Assembly: GCF_019880205.1 (NCBI RefSeq)
Contig: NZ_CP082292.1
Span: 2,604,001 to 2,668,000, forward strand
Length of the DNA: 64,000 nt
Origin: Pantoea alfalfae
Lineage (GTDB): Bacteria; Pseudomonadota; Gammaproteobacteria; Enterobacterales; Enterobacteriaceae
Direction: 5' to 3'
Under the pieces are notes generated by a model, which searched no databases, had not been told where the DNA came from, and saw only the letters and a list, made by a program, of their open reading frames with translations. Made by a program: the position numbers and the translations under genes. Shown in pieces: positions 1 through 7,467 of this stretch (position 1 is its first letter; every line of letters starts with the position of its first letter).

Positions 1-1181
1 AACATAAGCATGTGCCAGTGTGGGGTCGCATCATGATGAGGCTCAGCAACGCGGATCCCGAAGATGCGGATTTCTTCGCGGTGCAGCTTGGCGCGGATTT
101 TCTGCCATACACTGCAGAGATAACGCTGCGTGTCGGCCGGGCTGGCACCGTTCCATTTGCGGTTACGATGCCCGGTTTTGATTGTGGCGTGATAGCGCGC
201 CGGGGCGGTAAGCGTATAGAACTCGCCGATAAAGCCCATTTCATTGCAGATGTTTTCGAAGCCACGAATGCGGGTCATCAGCTCGCAGCGGCGGATCGCC
301 GGGTTGGCCACACTGCCGTCGTATTTCTCGATCAGGCTGATGCGGTTGCCTTCCTCGTCTTCCAGCTCCATTCCCTTTAAAAACTCACGGGTGCGGCGCT
401 TCTGCTCGCGCCACTCTGAAACGGTCATGCTGCTGGCGTATGGGGTATGCTTTTTGCTGACATTAGCCAGGGCGATCTGAAGGTGTTCACGCCATGATGC
501 GGCCACGCGGCGCAGTCGGCCTTTCCACCATTTTTCCGTCTGCATACGCATGATCGCCGGGGTAACTTCCTCCGGGTCAAACAGCCGGGACGTGACTTTA
601 TCCCACAGCGGCGGCGTCTGGCTCAGCTCGCGGGTGATGGTGGCGGCGGTCATGTAAACGCGGTGCGTGTATTTATAATCTGACTCGTAGCTGGCCTGCG
701 CGTGTGCCTGTACCAGCTCGGCGAGAATGAAATTAGCTACATCCCCGGCAAGCAAATCGACGTCGGCGCGAGCCATATCCGGCAGGCGGTTAAAGCGGCG
801 CATCAGCTCCCAAAGAGTGCCGCCCGCGCTGGCCGCGCCTGCCTGTTTAGTGGCATTGCCTGCCAGCAGGTTAAACGTGCCGTGACTCATTTCACCGAGG
901 CGATATTGAGCGTTAACGGTTTCAACGCGTGGCAATGTGCGCTCAACGAAAGTTTTCGTTAAGTACGCATTGGCACGATCAATACCCTGTGTTTTTTCCA
1001 GCTCACTGACGCGGCGTTTAACGTCGAGCTGGATAAGTGTCGGCTGCTTTTCAAGTAGTTCCTGCGCACGCATTAAAGCCGCAATCATCTGAGTGCGGCT
1101 GTGCATTTCCTCATAAGTGGGGTACGGGCTGGCGATGGCTTCCCGTGGAGCATTCCACGGGTAGGCGTATTCCTGAATCAC
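1..1181 (-). CDS. A: Phage replication endonuclease gpA, N-terminal part (cut by window edge)
   Basis: Rolling-circle replication initiator of P2/186-type phages. It nicks the phage origin within its own gene and becomes covalently linked to DNA. About 393 codons are visible. The reading frame contains GFIGEFYTLTAP, GHRNRKWNGA and IRIFGIRVAEP and ends at the left edge in PHWHMLM, which is the HUH metal-binding motif. The catalytic tyrosines must lie beyond the edge; P2 gpA is about 760 residues. The start is a GTG at 1179-1181 whose last two bases overlap the TGA stop of the upstream PP-loop gene, so the two are translationally coupled. It is the last gene of the leftward early operon seen here. 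Family assignment is firm; intactness cannot be judged. Confidence 0.93.
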   Translation of the reverse strand, partial: MIQEYAYPWNAPREAIASPYPTYEEMHSRTQMIAALMRAQELLEKQPTLIQLDVKRRVSELEKTQGIDRANAYLTKTFVERTLPRVETVNAQYRLGEMSHGTFNLLAGNATKQAGAASAGGTLWELMRRFNRLPDMARADVDLLAGDVANFILAELVQAHAQASYESDYKYTHRVYMTAATITRELSQTPPLWDKVTSRLFDPEEVTPAIMRMQTEKWWKGRLRRVAASWREHLQIALANVSKKHTPYASSMTVSEWREQKRRTREFLKGMELEDEEGNRISLIEKYDGSVANPAIRRCELMTRIRGFENICNEMGFIGEFYTLTAPARYHATIKTGHRNRKWNGASPADTQRYLCSVWQKIRAKLHREEIRIFGIRVAEPHHDATPHWHMLM

Positions 1182-2182
1182 TCGCAAACCCCCAGATAGA
1201 CGCTGCTGCAGGCGGACTTGTTATCCATAGCTGCAAGCATGTCAAACTGACGTCCGCCGCGCGTTGTCAGCGCCCAGTCGCGATAGGTTTCAATGCCGTG
1301 TGAGGCGAGGGATACTTTGCTGCCGTCTGTTTCTGCTTTAACGGGATCCATTCCTGAATGGAAAAATGCTGCGTTTCCACGGCGCGAGCATCGGGCAACA
1401 ATCCGTTCCCATTCAGCAACCCGGCTTACTTCTTCAGGCCAGCGGGTAAAGATTTCCCCGAGTTCAGCTTTGTTTACGTTAACGCATGGCATGCAACCGA
1501 CACGGCTGCACCCCTGCTGATAAAGAGGGTTTGGCTTGATACCGTGACGCCTGGCCAGCGCAAAAACGTCATCATGCGTCCATTGAAGGATCGGCCGGTA
1601 AATCGACAGGCCCGGCCCGAGATCAAACCCAGCTTCCCACTCAGGAAGCTCTGCCCGTTTTGCGGATTCCTGAGCGCGAACTCCCTGCCACGTGATGACG
1701 CGCTTACCTTCTGCAATCAGCGGGTCTACAACCTGCTCCTGCATAGGGATCTGTTTAAGCTCGAAAGAGCAGAACTTGCGCTGGGTGGAAGGAAATGTGC
1801 CTTTCCAGATGCACATATCAAGAAAAGGAATGCCGGTAGGTTTTAGGGCATTCAGAGCGCGACGCACTATCAGGGCCGCCTCTTCCTCTGTGAATCCTAA
1901 ATCTCTGACCAGGGTAACTGGCCACTTATCTTTTACAAACGTTCTCTTGTCAGCTATACGCTGTGAGAAGTCAGCCCTGACGCGGCGTAATGGACCGAGT
2001 TTGGTCTCAAGGTATTCCAGATATTTGACTGTTTCGGGGTGTTCATGTCCGGTGTCGGCAAAAGCAGCCTCGAATGTCACTCCGGATTCTATAGCCAGCA
2101 GCCACTGAGCAAGGCTGTCTTTACCTCCAGACACGGTAACAAGGTTCATAACACCAGGGGCGAAGCAACGCGTATCGATCAT
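1178..2182 (-). CDS. PP-loop ATPase, PAPS reductase-like / DndC-like phage protein
   Basis: 334 residues of the adenine-nucleotide alpha-hydrolase fold. The PP-loop SGGKDS is at residues 18-23, followed by FADTGHEHPET (41-51), the region that in PAPS reductases follows the nucleotide-binding loop. NPLYQQGCSRVGCMPC at 218-233 gives Cys225, Cys230 and Cys233; with Cys138 these could form an Fe-S site of the APS reductase/DndC kind. The gene overlaps the upstream methylase by ATGA and the downstream gpA by GTGA, so it belongs to the phage replication operon and not to a cysteine biosynthesis cluster. Family membership is clear. The substrate is unknown: sulfur transfer to DNA or RNA, or nucleotide modification, are inferences only. 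Confidence 0.85.
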   Translation of the reverse strand: MIDTRCFAPGVMNLVTVSGGKDSLAQWLLAIESGVTFEAAFADTGHEHPETVKYLEYLETKLGPLRRVRADFSQRIADKRTFVKDKWPVTLVRDLGFTEEEAALIVRRALNALKPTGIPFLDMCIWKGTFPSTQRKFCSFELKQIPMQEQVVDPLIAEGKRVITWQGVRAQESAKRAELPEWEAGFDLGPGLSIYRPILQWTHDDVFALARRHGIKPNPLYQQGCSRVGCMPCVNVNKAELGEIFTRWPEEVSRVAEWERIVARCSRRGNAAFFHSGMDPVKAETDGSKVSLASHGIETYRDWALTTRGGRQFDMLAAMDNKSACSSVYLGVCE

Positions 2183-3042
2183 TGCTGCACCTCTACTTTT
2201 ACAGAGCAGTCCGGCCCAGCTGCCATATCGAAGCCAGTAAAAATGACGGCGGATTTAGGCTGACGTACCGCAATGATTTCTGATGCGCGCTTTCCTTCAC
2301 CTGCAGCTACGCCAACCGAGCGGGCTACGCTGATTCTGGTGATGTCGAAAGCGCGCAGGATGCTGCGGGTGTAAAGGGTGTCGCTGTTTGAAACCACAAC
2401 CGGGCAGCGTTCCGAGACGTCGAGCAACATGCTGACCAGATCGTGATGCTCATCTTTGCCAAAACCTGCAGAGTGATATTCCGCGAATGTACCGTCATAG
2501 GGCGGATCGCAATACACAACATCCCCGGATTTAGCGAGGCGCAGCGTTTCCCGGAAGTCGGCACAGATAAACGTCGCGTGCTGGGCCTTCTCTGCAAATG
2601 CCTCAATCTCACGCAGCGGGAAATATGGCTCCAAGTAGTTACCAAACGGGATATTAAATTCGCCGCGCTTGTTGTAGCGGCAAAGACCGCGATAGCCATT
2701 GCGGTTCAGGTACAGGAAATAAGCGGCGCGCTCCAGAAGAGGCAGCGCAGGGTTGTGATTAAATGCTTCACGCACAGCGTAATAACTTTCGCCGGTTGTG
2801 TTCTGATTAAAGAGGCTAGCCGCCACAACGATAAACGGGCGGGTGTGCTCTTTTATCTGGCGATAGAGATTAATGAGGTCAGGGTTTATATCCGCAACCA
2901 GATAGGCCGGGTAATCGGTGTTCATCATTACTGCGCAGGAACCGGCGAAGGGTTCGACCAGGCGCTCACCTTCAGGCAGGTGCGCCAGCAGCTCCGGCAT
3001 AACGCGGGACTTGTTGCCCGCCCATTTCAGAATCGTGCTCAT
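2179..3042 (-). CDS. dam: DNA adenine methylase (Dam family), prophage-encoded
   Basis: N6-adenine methyltransferase of the D12/Dam class, 287 residues from the chosen start. The N-terminus reads ILKWAGNKSRVMPEL, the conserved SAM-binding start of Dam proteins; VEPFAGSCAVM is motif I and VYCDPPYDGTF contains the catalytic DPPY. An in-frame start exists 25 codons upstream, but the ATG at 3040-3042 gives the usual MSTILKW N-terminus and overlaps the stop of the zinc-finger gene as ATGA. It probably methylates GATC, protecting phage DNA from host restriction or from mismatch-repair incision, or timing replication. The target sequence is inferred from the family, not shown here. It is separate from the host dam gene, which is not in this window. 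Confidence 0.92.
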   Translation of the reverse strand: MSTILKWAGNKSRVMPELLAHLPEGERLVEPFAGSCAVMMNTDYPAYLVADINPDLINLYRQIKEHTRPFIVVAASLFNQNTTGESYYAVREAFNHNPALPLLERAAYFLYLNRNGYRGLCRYNKRGEFNIPFGNYLEPYFPLREIEAFAEKAQHATFICADFRETLRLAKSGDVVYCDPPYDGTFAEYHSAGFGKDEHHDLVSMLLDVSERCPVVVSNSDTLYTRSILRAFDITRISVARSVGVAAGEGKRASEIIAVRQPKSAVIFTGFDMAAGPDCSVKVEVQQ

Positions 3043-3266
3043 ACCGCACCGCCTTTTGATACTTTGGTGCGAAGTTCGGCCACGTCCTGACAGCCGACGC
3101 AGCGAGTTACGCCACACACCGCGCGGCGGCGCTGTTCCGGGATTGGGGCATCGCAGTCTTCGCAGAATGAAGCCGCCACGCTGACCGGGCGGTTAACCAC
3201 GCTGGCGATATTGCGCGCCAGCAGTTCATCGGCGCGGGCCTGCGCCATGTCGATTGAGTCGGCCAT
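3039..3266 (-). CDS. TraR/DksA-type C4 zinc-finger protein
   Basis: Small protein of 75 residues with a C-terminal four-cysteine zinc finger: Cys35-x2-Cys38 and Cys56-x2-Cys59, with an extra Cys51, in the context FCEDCDAPIP and TRCVGC. This is the phage/plasmid TraR branch of the DksA family; known members bind the RNA polymerase secondary channel and alter promoter response without ppGpp. P2-like phages normally carry such a gene between cII and A. The stop overlaps the methylase start (ATGA), and its ATG overlaps the stop of the upstream DUF2732 gene by one base. Whether this member acts on host transcription is unknown. Confidence 0.88.
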   Translation of the reverse strand: MADSIDMAQARADELLARNIASVVNRPVSVAASFCEDCDAPIPEQRRRAVCGVTRCVGCQDVAELRTKVSKGGAV

Positions 3267-3496
3267 TAGTGAATCGCCTCCTGCGCTTCGCTCTGATAAC
3301 GCTCAGCTTCCTGACGCAGTAACTCGGCAGCTTCAACACCGCTAAGCCCTTTTTGCTGAATACGCATGGCAATCTCAGTTAAGCGGTGAGCCACCTGCAG
3401 ACCGCGCTCGGCACGCTCTTCAGCGCGGGCGGTCGTGATGAATGCGGAAAGTTGCTCCACGTCGGCGTCAAATTTTCTTGTTTCGATATTTCTCAT
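3266..3496 (-). CDS. P2-type phage protein, DUF2732-like
   Basis: 76 residues, mostly helical and charged (AEERAERGLQ, LLRQEAERYQ), resembling the DUF2732 proteins found in P2-family early operons. No catalytic motif, signal peptide or membrane segment is seen. The start is well supported: GGAGAAAGTGAA precedes the ATG at 3494-3496. It follows the DUF5347 gene after a 68-bp gap, the longest gap in this stretch of the operon, and its last base is the first base of the zinc-finger start codon. Function is unknown; position suggests an accessory role in early replication or takeover. Confidence 0.75.
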   Translation of the reverse strand: MRNIETRKFDADVEQLSAFITTARAEERAERGLQVAHRLTEIAMRIQQKGLSGVEAAELLRQEAERYQSEAQEAIH

Positions 3497-3564
3497 TTCA
3501 CTTTCTCCAGAATTTAGGCAAAAGAATGCCCGGCGGGTTTACGCCTTTCGTTTTTGGAATTTAA

Positions 3565-3954
3565 TTACTCAGGTAAAAAACAGTCTGCGGTTGAAAACTG
3601 ACGAGGTAAAATGCTGCCCCATCGCGCCATCTTATTCATGGCGATAATAATCAACTCCCTGCGGTGTTCTTCGAAATACTGAAATGGCTTACCTATTTCT
3701 TCCGGCTTAAAACTTTTTGGATTCTCACGATTTGCCAGCGTAAGCACACAGAATTTAAATTCGTCATTCTGATGGTTGAAATAACGCAATGCGGCGTTAG
3801 CGTTATTGTCACGCATCTGACGCCACGTTTTACGAAATTCATCAAACGTCATTGGCTGAATCTTATCAACACGACCGCCCATCAAATGAATTTTGGAAAA
3901 TCTGGCGGGTTCGTGTTGCTTTGGTACTTCCCATAAAACTCGCATATTAGCCAC
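3565..3954 (-). CDS. P2-type phage protein, DUF5347-like
   Basis: 129 residues. Recognisable stretches are MTFDEFRKTWRQMRDNNANA and FCVLTLANRENPKSF, which fit the DUF5347 family of P2/186-like prophages. No transmembrane segment or enzyme motif is visible. It overlaps the end of the Fil-type gene by 8 bases. In phage 186 the gene after fil is dhr, which depresses host replication; this gene holds the same position, but the similarity to Dhr could not be checked. Function unknown. Confidence 0.72.
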   Translation of the reverse strand: MANMRVLWEVPKQHEPARFSKIHLMGGRVDKIQPMTFDEFRKTWRQMRDNNANAALRYFNHQNDEFKFCVLTLANRENPKSFKPEEIGKPFQYFEEHRRELIIIAMNKMARWGSILPRQFSTADCFLPE

Positions 3955-4129
3955 CGAAAAAACGGCGCAGGCGTTGAGAATATCCGGTGCGCTTTGTTGT
4001 AATACTTTTCAGCAGCTCCTGCTGATTTTTACATGGATGCCAGGGTCTGCCGTTCTCGCCCATAATCCAGCCGTTGCCGTAGGACATTGAGGGACTTTGG
4101 CGCTTGAGTTGTGCCGCAAATGAAATCAT
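3947..4129 (-). CDS. fil: Phage filamentation protein Fil-like (DUF2724)
   Basis: 60-residue protein with SPSMSYGNGWIMGENGRPWH in its first half and a basic C-terminus (KRTGYSQRLRRFFGG). This matches my memory of the Fil/DUF2724 family of 186-type phages, whose expression blocks host cell division and makes cells filament. It lies directly after cII (9-bp gap), the place where 186 has fil. It is leftward in the early operon and should be silent in the lysogen. The family call rests on motif and position; the effect on division is known for the 186 protein and inferred here. Confidence 0.75.
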   Translation of the reverse strand: MISFAAQLKRQSPSMSYGNGWIMGENGRPWHPCKNQQELLKSITTKRTGYSQRLRRFFGG

Positions 4130-4138
4130 CTTGCGCCC

Positions 4139-4648
4139 TCAGCTGATGCCAATCGAAGCACCCAGCCCGCTGATAGCGTCAACGGTTGAGGCTAAGGTCG
4201 GGTTAGAGTGAACGCGGGTCTGCACGGCCAGTGCGGCCAGCATCATGCAGCGAATGCCGGTATTTGCGGCTTCCATAATACTGCGGCGGCATGTTGCAGT
4301 TATCCGCTCCGGGTTTGCAGCGCTGGCGGCCATGCTTCCGACTTCAGCGGTAGCCTTCAGCACGTAGGACGGAAACTTATCTTTTGCCAGCTCATTAACC
4401 GGTACGCATGGCAGGCACTGCAGCTGCGCTAACATCCCATCCATCAGCGTGGCATCTTCGGTCAGGTCGGTAAGTAACAGCACTTCTGGAGCGGTCAGTT
4501 GATGCACCTGATCCGGGTTGAGCTTGTTACGCAAAGTTTGCACTTTCATGCCTGCACGCTGCGCCAGCTCAGCCATGTTGTGCGTAAGTGCGAACTTGCG
4601 GCAGGCGTCGTCATAGTGGTTATGGGTGGAAGTCTTAAAATCAAACAT
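4139..4648 (-). CDS. cII: Phage regulatory protein CII (186 type)
   Basis: Transcription activator that in 186 switches on lysogenic establishment. 169 residues from the chosen start, the length I expect for 186 CII. An N-terminal helix-turn-helix is visible at NMAELAQRAGMKVQTLRNKL. The ATG at 4646-4648 is preferred over an in-frame TTG 6 codons upstream because AAGGGA lies just before it and the protein then begins MFDFKTSTH. It is transcribed leftward after the Cox/Apl-like gene with a short gap. It is unrelated in fold to lambda CII. Its target promoter is presumably that of the repressor gene. Confidence 0.85.
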   Translation of the reverse strand: MFDFKTSTHNHYDDACRKFALTHNMAELAQRAGMKVQTLRNKLNPDQVHQLTAPEVLLLTDLTEDATLMDGMLAQLQCLPCVPVNELAKDKFPSYVLKATAEVGSMAASAANPERITATCRRSIMEAANTGIRCMMLAALAVQTRVHSNPTLASTVDAISGLGASIGIS

Positions 4649-4681
4649 GGCTATTCCCTTGCTCAACTTAAATAATCAAAC

Positions 4682-5059
4682 TCAGTTCAGAGATTGCGAA
4701 GTGCGGGCATCGATATAGCGACAATCGACAGCCTGCTGTGTGAGTTTGTCGCGCCATGCTTTGACGTTGATAAGGACTTTGCTGCGTTTTTCAGCACTTT
4801 TTTTATTGTTGAAATCTTTGGTTGGAGCCTTTAGCAATATGCCCTCGTCAAGCCACTGCCAGACAAGGCGCTCACTGACGCCGCGCATTGCTGCAAAGTC
4901 GCGAACGCTCATGGCGTCAGCCATTGCAGAGCCGATCATTTTTTGCAGGCTTGGCAGTAAGGCTGAGACAAGCGCATTGATTTGTGAGTCGGTAAAAGGA
5001 CTTGATTGCTTTTGCGAGCTTTCAGGCTCATGCGTTGAAGTTGCTTTTGCATCTTTCAT
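4682..5059 (-). CDS. Cox/Apl-like phage excisionase and repressor
   Basis: 125 residues. A MerR/excisionase-type winged helix is visible at about 50-79: MSVRDFAAMRGVSERLVWQW followed by LDEGILLKAP. The first 30 residues are polar and low in complexity, making it longer than P2 Cox or 186 Apl (about 90). It is the first gene of the leftward early operon and faces the repressor gene across a 122-bp control region, exactly where P2 has cox and 186 has apl. Known members repress the lysogenic promoter and assist Int in excision. GGAG lies 10 bases before the ATG. Cox versus Apl cannot be decided by eye. Confidence 0.75.
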   Translation of the reverse strand: MKDAKATSTHEPESSQKQSSPFTDSQINALVSALLPSLQKMIGSAMADAMSVRDFAAMRGVSERLVWQWLDEGILLKAPTKDFNNKKSAEKRSKVLINVKAWRDKLTQQAVDCRYIDARTSQSLN

Positions 5060-5181
5060 ATCGCATTATCTCCGGTTAAGTAAAATATAGTGCAGTGATG
5101 TGCATCTTGGTCGATGAGCGTCACTATAGATCGTTAAAAATTACCTGTAAATAACTTTATAGATACTGGTGGTGCTTTCTT
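5060..5181. promoter_or_regulatory. Lysis/lysogeny switch region between cox/apl and cI
   Basis: Divergent intergenic region that must hold the early leftward promoter and the rightward cI promoter. An inverted repeat, TATAGTG at 5086-5092 and CACTATA at 5122-5128, frames the centre; GATG and CATC half-site-like words lie between. TATATT, on the minus strand at about 5083-5088, could be a leftward -10 box. Operator positions for the two-domain repressor are not resolvable by reading. The presence of a switch is inferred from gene layout; the repeat is seen directly. Confidence 0.6.
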
Positions 5182-6045
5182 ATGTCCGATGAACAGGGCG
5201 GTAGCTGGAAGATAGATGCGTCTGGCGGGGTTTTGGAACGCATCATGTCTGCATACGGCGTTAAAATGCAGAAGGATTTGGCTGATGTATTGGGCATTGC
5301 TAAGCACAGCGTTAGCGGATGGGTGCAGCGTGACACAATACCTGGCACGATCGTTGTTCGCTGCTGCATAGAGACTGGCGCGGATATTAATTGGCTGATT
5401 ACCGGCAATCTTGCAAATGCAAATTTGCGTGATTCTAAGCCTCAGCTCAAAGGCAAGGATGCCTATGAAGAAGTTATGGCTAACGGTGGCAAGCATGTCT
5501 TACGCCGCCTATTAGATGCCTACGGCTTTACCATGCAAAAGGAGCTGGGCGATTTACTTGATATCTCTTCTGGCACAATCAGCACATGGATCCGCAGGGA
5601 ATATTTCCCCGGAGATGTAGTTGTTGCATGCGCGCTAGACACAGGCGTGTCTCTCAGATGGTTAGCAACTGGTAAAGGTGAGATGTTCGATAGTCAGCCC
5701 GAAGTTGTCACATCATCAATAAGTATTCCGAAGAAAAAATTAGTGTCAGGCGTTCTGAATGACGCAGGAAATTGGCTTATGGATCCGGCGCTTTCCGCAG
5801 TCGATAAAGATTGCTTAGTGTTTATTGATGGTGTTGGCCACTCATGGCTAGTGAATACAGAGGCTAAGAACATCGCCAATGGTCGCTGGTTCGTTAATAT
5901 TGATGACTCTTATGATGTGTATGATATCTCTCGCCTACCCGGCGGGAAAATTAAACTAACCAATCCAAATGTCTCGTTTGAATGTGGTGCATCAGACGTT
6001 ACCCCATTTGGGGCGGTATTATTTACACTGGAAAAACACGTTTAA
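5182..6045 (+). CDS. cI: 186-type CI repressor with two tandem N-terminal DNA-binding domains
   Basis: Lysogeny repressor, 287 residues, against about 190 for 186 CI. Residues 17-76 and 106-165 are two copies of the Bac_CI N-terminal helix-turn-helix domain. They align without gaps at an offset of 89 residues with about 27 of 60 identities: AYG-MQK-L-D-L, W at 47 and 136, PG, VV-C, TG and WL-TG all recur. The remainder (about 170-287) should be the C-terminal oligomerisation domain. Only one C-terminal region is present, so this is an internal duplication and not a fusion of two whole repressors. It is transcribed rightward, with DUF2511 and int following in the same direction. The start has no strong ribosome site (GGTGGTG upstream). 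Confidence 0.87.
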   Translation: MSDEQGGSWKIDASGGVLERIMSAYGVKMQKDLADVLGIAKHSVSGWVQRDTIPGTIVVRCCIETGADINWLITGNLANANLRDSKPQLKGKDAYEEVMANGGKHVLRRLLDAYGFTMQKELGDLLDISSGTISTWIRREYFPGDVVVACALDTGVSLRWLATGKGEMFDSQPEVVTSSISIPKKKLVSGVLNDAGNWLMDPALSAVDKDCLVFIDGVGHSWLVNTEAKNIANGRWFVNIDDSYDVYDISRLPGGKIKLTNPNVSFECGASDVTPFGAVLFTLEKHV

Positions 6046-6053
6046 GGAATGGA

Positions 6054-6395
6054 ATGAAAAAGTTATTTCTTGCCATAGCATGCCTTATTGGGGCATCTGC
6101 ATCTTATGCTGCCGAAAAATCTGTAGATTTGGATTCATCAAAATTAGGTGAAGACTGGCCCCTTACTTTTAAGAAAGCTAAGGTGTCCTGCATTAATAAA
6201 CGTTTCATCTTCGTTTATAACACTGATACTGAGGACCGATATCCTGTAAATGGCAACGCAAAAGATGCAGTCCAGTCCGGGAAAATGGATGGTTATGACA
6301 TAGATGCTGTATGGGCTGACGATCCAAACTATAAAGGGGTTAAGAAAAGCATCAGCCCAATTCTTGATGCTGGCAATAACCTTTGTGAACAATAA
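6054..6395 (+). CDS. Secreted DUF2511 (YebY-like) protein, likely prophage cargo gene
   Basis: 113 residues beginning MKKLFLAIACLIGASASYA, a clear Sec signal peptide with cleavage after ASYA. The mature part (about 93 residues) contains EDWPLTFKKAKVSC and the near-terminal NNLCEQ; its two cysteines could form a disulfide. The WP-x-T-F...C and ...LC pattern fits DUF2511, which includes E. coli YebY, a protein reported near copper-related genes. The start is the ATG at 6054, preceded by AAGGAATGG, eight bases after the repressor stop. It lies between cI and int in their direction, so it may be expressed in the lysogen and act as a lysogenic-conversion gene. Function unknown. Confidence 0.78.
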   Translation: MKKLFLAIACLIGASASYAAEKSVDLDSSKLGEDWPLTFKKAKVSCINKRFIFVYNTDTEDRYPVNGNAKDAVQSGKMDGYDIDAVWADDPNYKGVKKSISPILDAGNNLCEQ

Positions 6396-6417
6396 GTAAT
6401 TTACCTCGGTTCTCACT

Positions 6418-7467
6418 ATGACTGTTACTAAACAAAAAAATGGCAAATGGCTTGCGCAGATATTCCCTAACGGTAGGGATGGAAAGCGAATCCGTAAGCA
6501 ATTTAACACTAAAGGTGAGGCCGAGGCTTATGAAGATTATGAAAGAAAGAAGACCGAAGATAAGCCCTGGCTCGGTGAAAAAGAGGATCGCCGGAAGCTA
6601 AGCGAATTAATCCAACTTTGGCACAACCTACACGGGCAGTCACTGACAGCAAGCAAACTGCGTCTTGCAAAGTTGAAGATTGTTTGCAGGGGAATGGGTG
6701 ATCCGATTGCTTCGAGGATAACAACTAAAGATTGGGCGCATTATCGAGACCAGCGGTTGAGCGGGAAAATTGATAATGGTTATCATGCCAATCCTCAGAA
6801 ATGGATAGCACAACCCATTACCGTAAACCGCGAACAATACTACCTCGAAGCTGTATTCAACGAGTTGCGCCGACTTGGAGAGTGGAAGCTACCTAATCCT
6901 CTTGATGGAATCCGGCCTTTCAAAGAAAAAGAAAAAGAGATGTCCTGGCTAACTGACGGACAAATCAAAACACTACTTGAAGCCTGCAACTCGTTTGGCA
7001 ATAACAACCTTACGCTCATCGTTAAGATTTGCCTTGCAACAGGTGCCAGATGGCGCGAAGCCGAGAACCTAACCCGTTCCCAGTTGTCACCCTATAAGCT
7101 TACCTTCATAAAAACTAAAGGTGGGAAAAACCGAACCGTACCTATCCCACGGTGGCTTTATGATGAGCTTTCGCCCCTTAAAGATAAAATGTTTCAGCCT
7201 TGCTATAAGTCTTTCAGTGAAATGCTGAACATTGCCAATATCCAGTTAGCTGATGGTCAAAATACGCATGTGCTCCGGCACACATTCGCGAGTCATTTTA
7301 TGATGAATGGAGGCAACATCTTGGTACTGCAGCGGATACTTGGTCATGCAAACATTCGTGAAACTATGAGGTATGCACACTTCGCACCAGACCATCTTGA
7401 AGAGGCTGCACAGCTCAACCCTATCGCGGGTTATAGTGGCAGCAATGTGGCAGCAGAGGATTCATAA
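6418..7467 (+). CDS. int: Tyrosine recombinase, P2-type integrase
   Basis: Catalyses phage integration and excision. 349 residues. The catalytic set is complete: Arg211 in ATGARWREAE, Lys234 in KTKGGKNRT, His284 and Arg287 in THVLRHTFASH, His310 in LGHAN and Tyr319 in RYAHF. The N-terminal region (MTVTKQKNGKWLAQIFPNG) is the arm-binding domain typical of P2 integrases. It is the last phage gene before the host gene yccF, so one attachment site should lie just downstream. No truncation is seen, so the enzyme is probably active. Confidence 0.95.
   Translation: MTVTKQKNGKWLAQIFPNGRDGKRIRKQFNTKGEAEAYEDYERKKTEDKPWLGEKEDRRKLSELIQLWHNLHGQSLTASKLRLAKLKIVCRGMGDPIASRITTKDWAHYRDQRLSGKIDNGYHANPQKWIAQPITVNREQYYLEAVFNELRRLGEWKLPNPLDGIRPFKEKEKEMSWLTDGQIKTLLEACNSFGNNNLTLIVKICLATGARWREAENLTRSQLSPYKLTFIKTKGGKNRTVPIPRWLYDELSPLKDKMFQPCYKSFSEMLNIANIQLADGQNTHVLRHTFASHFMMNGGNILVLQRILGHANIRETMRYAHFAPDHLEEAAQLNPIAGYSGSNVAAEDS

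Noticed and set aside
1178..2182. Reading the PP-loop gene as a host cysteine-assimilation cysH
   Set aside because: It lies inside a phage operon with overlapping stops and starts and has no cysI/cysJ neighbours.
3043..3117. 25-codon N-terminal extension of the methylase
   Set aside because: The extension overlaps the zinc-finger gene and adds residues before the conserved Dam start; the ATGA overlap supports 3042.
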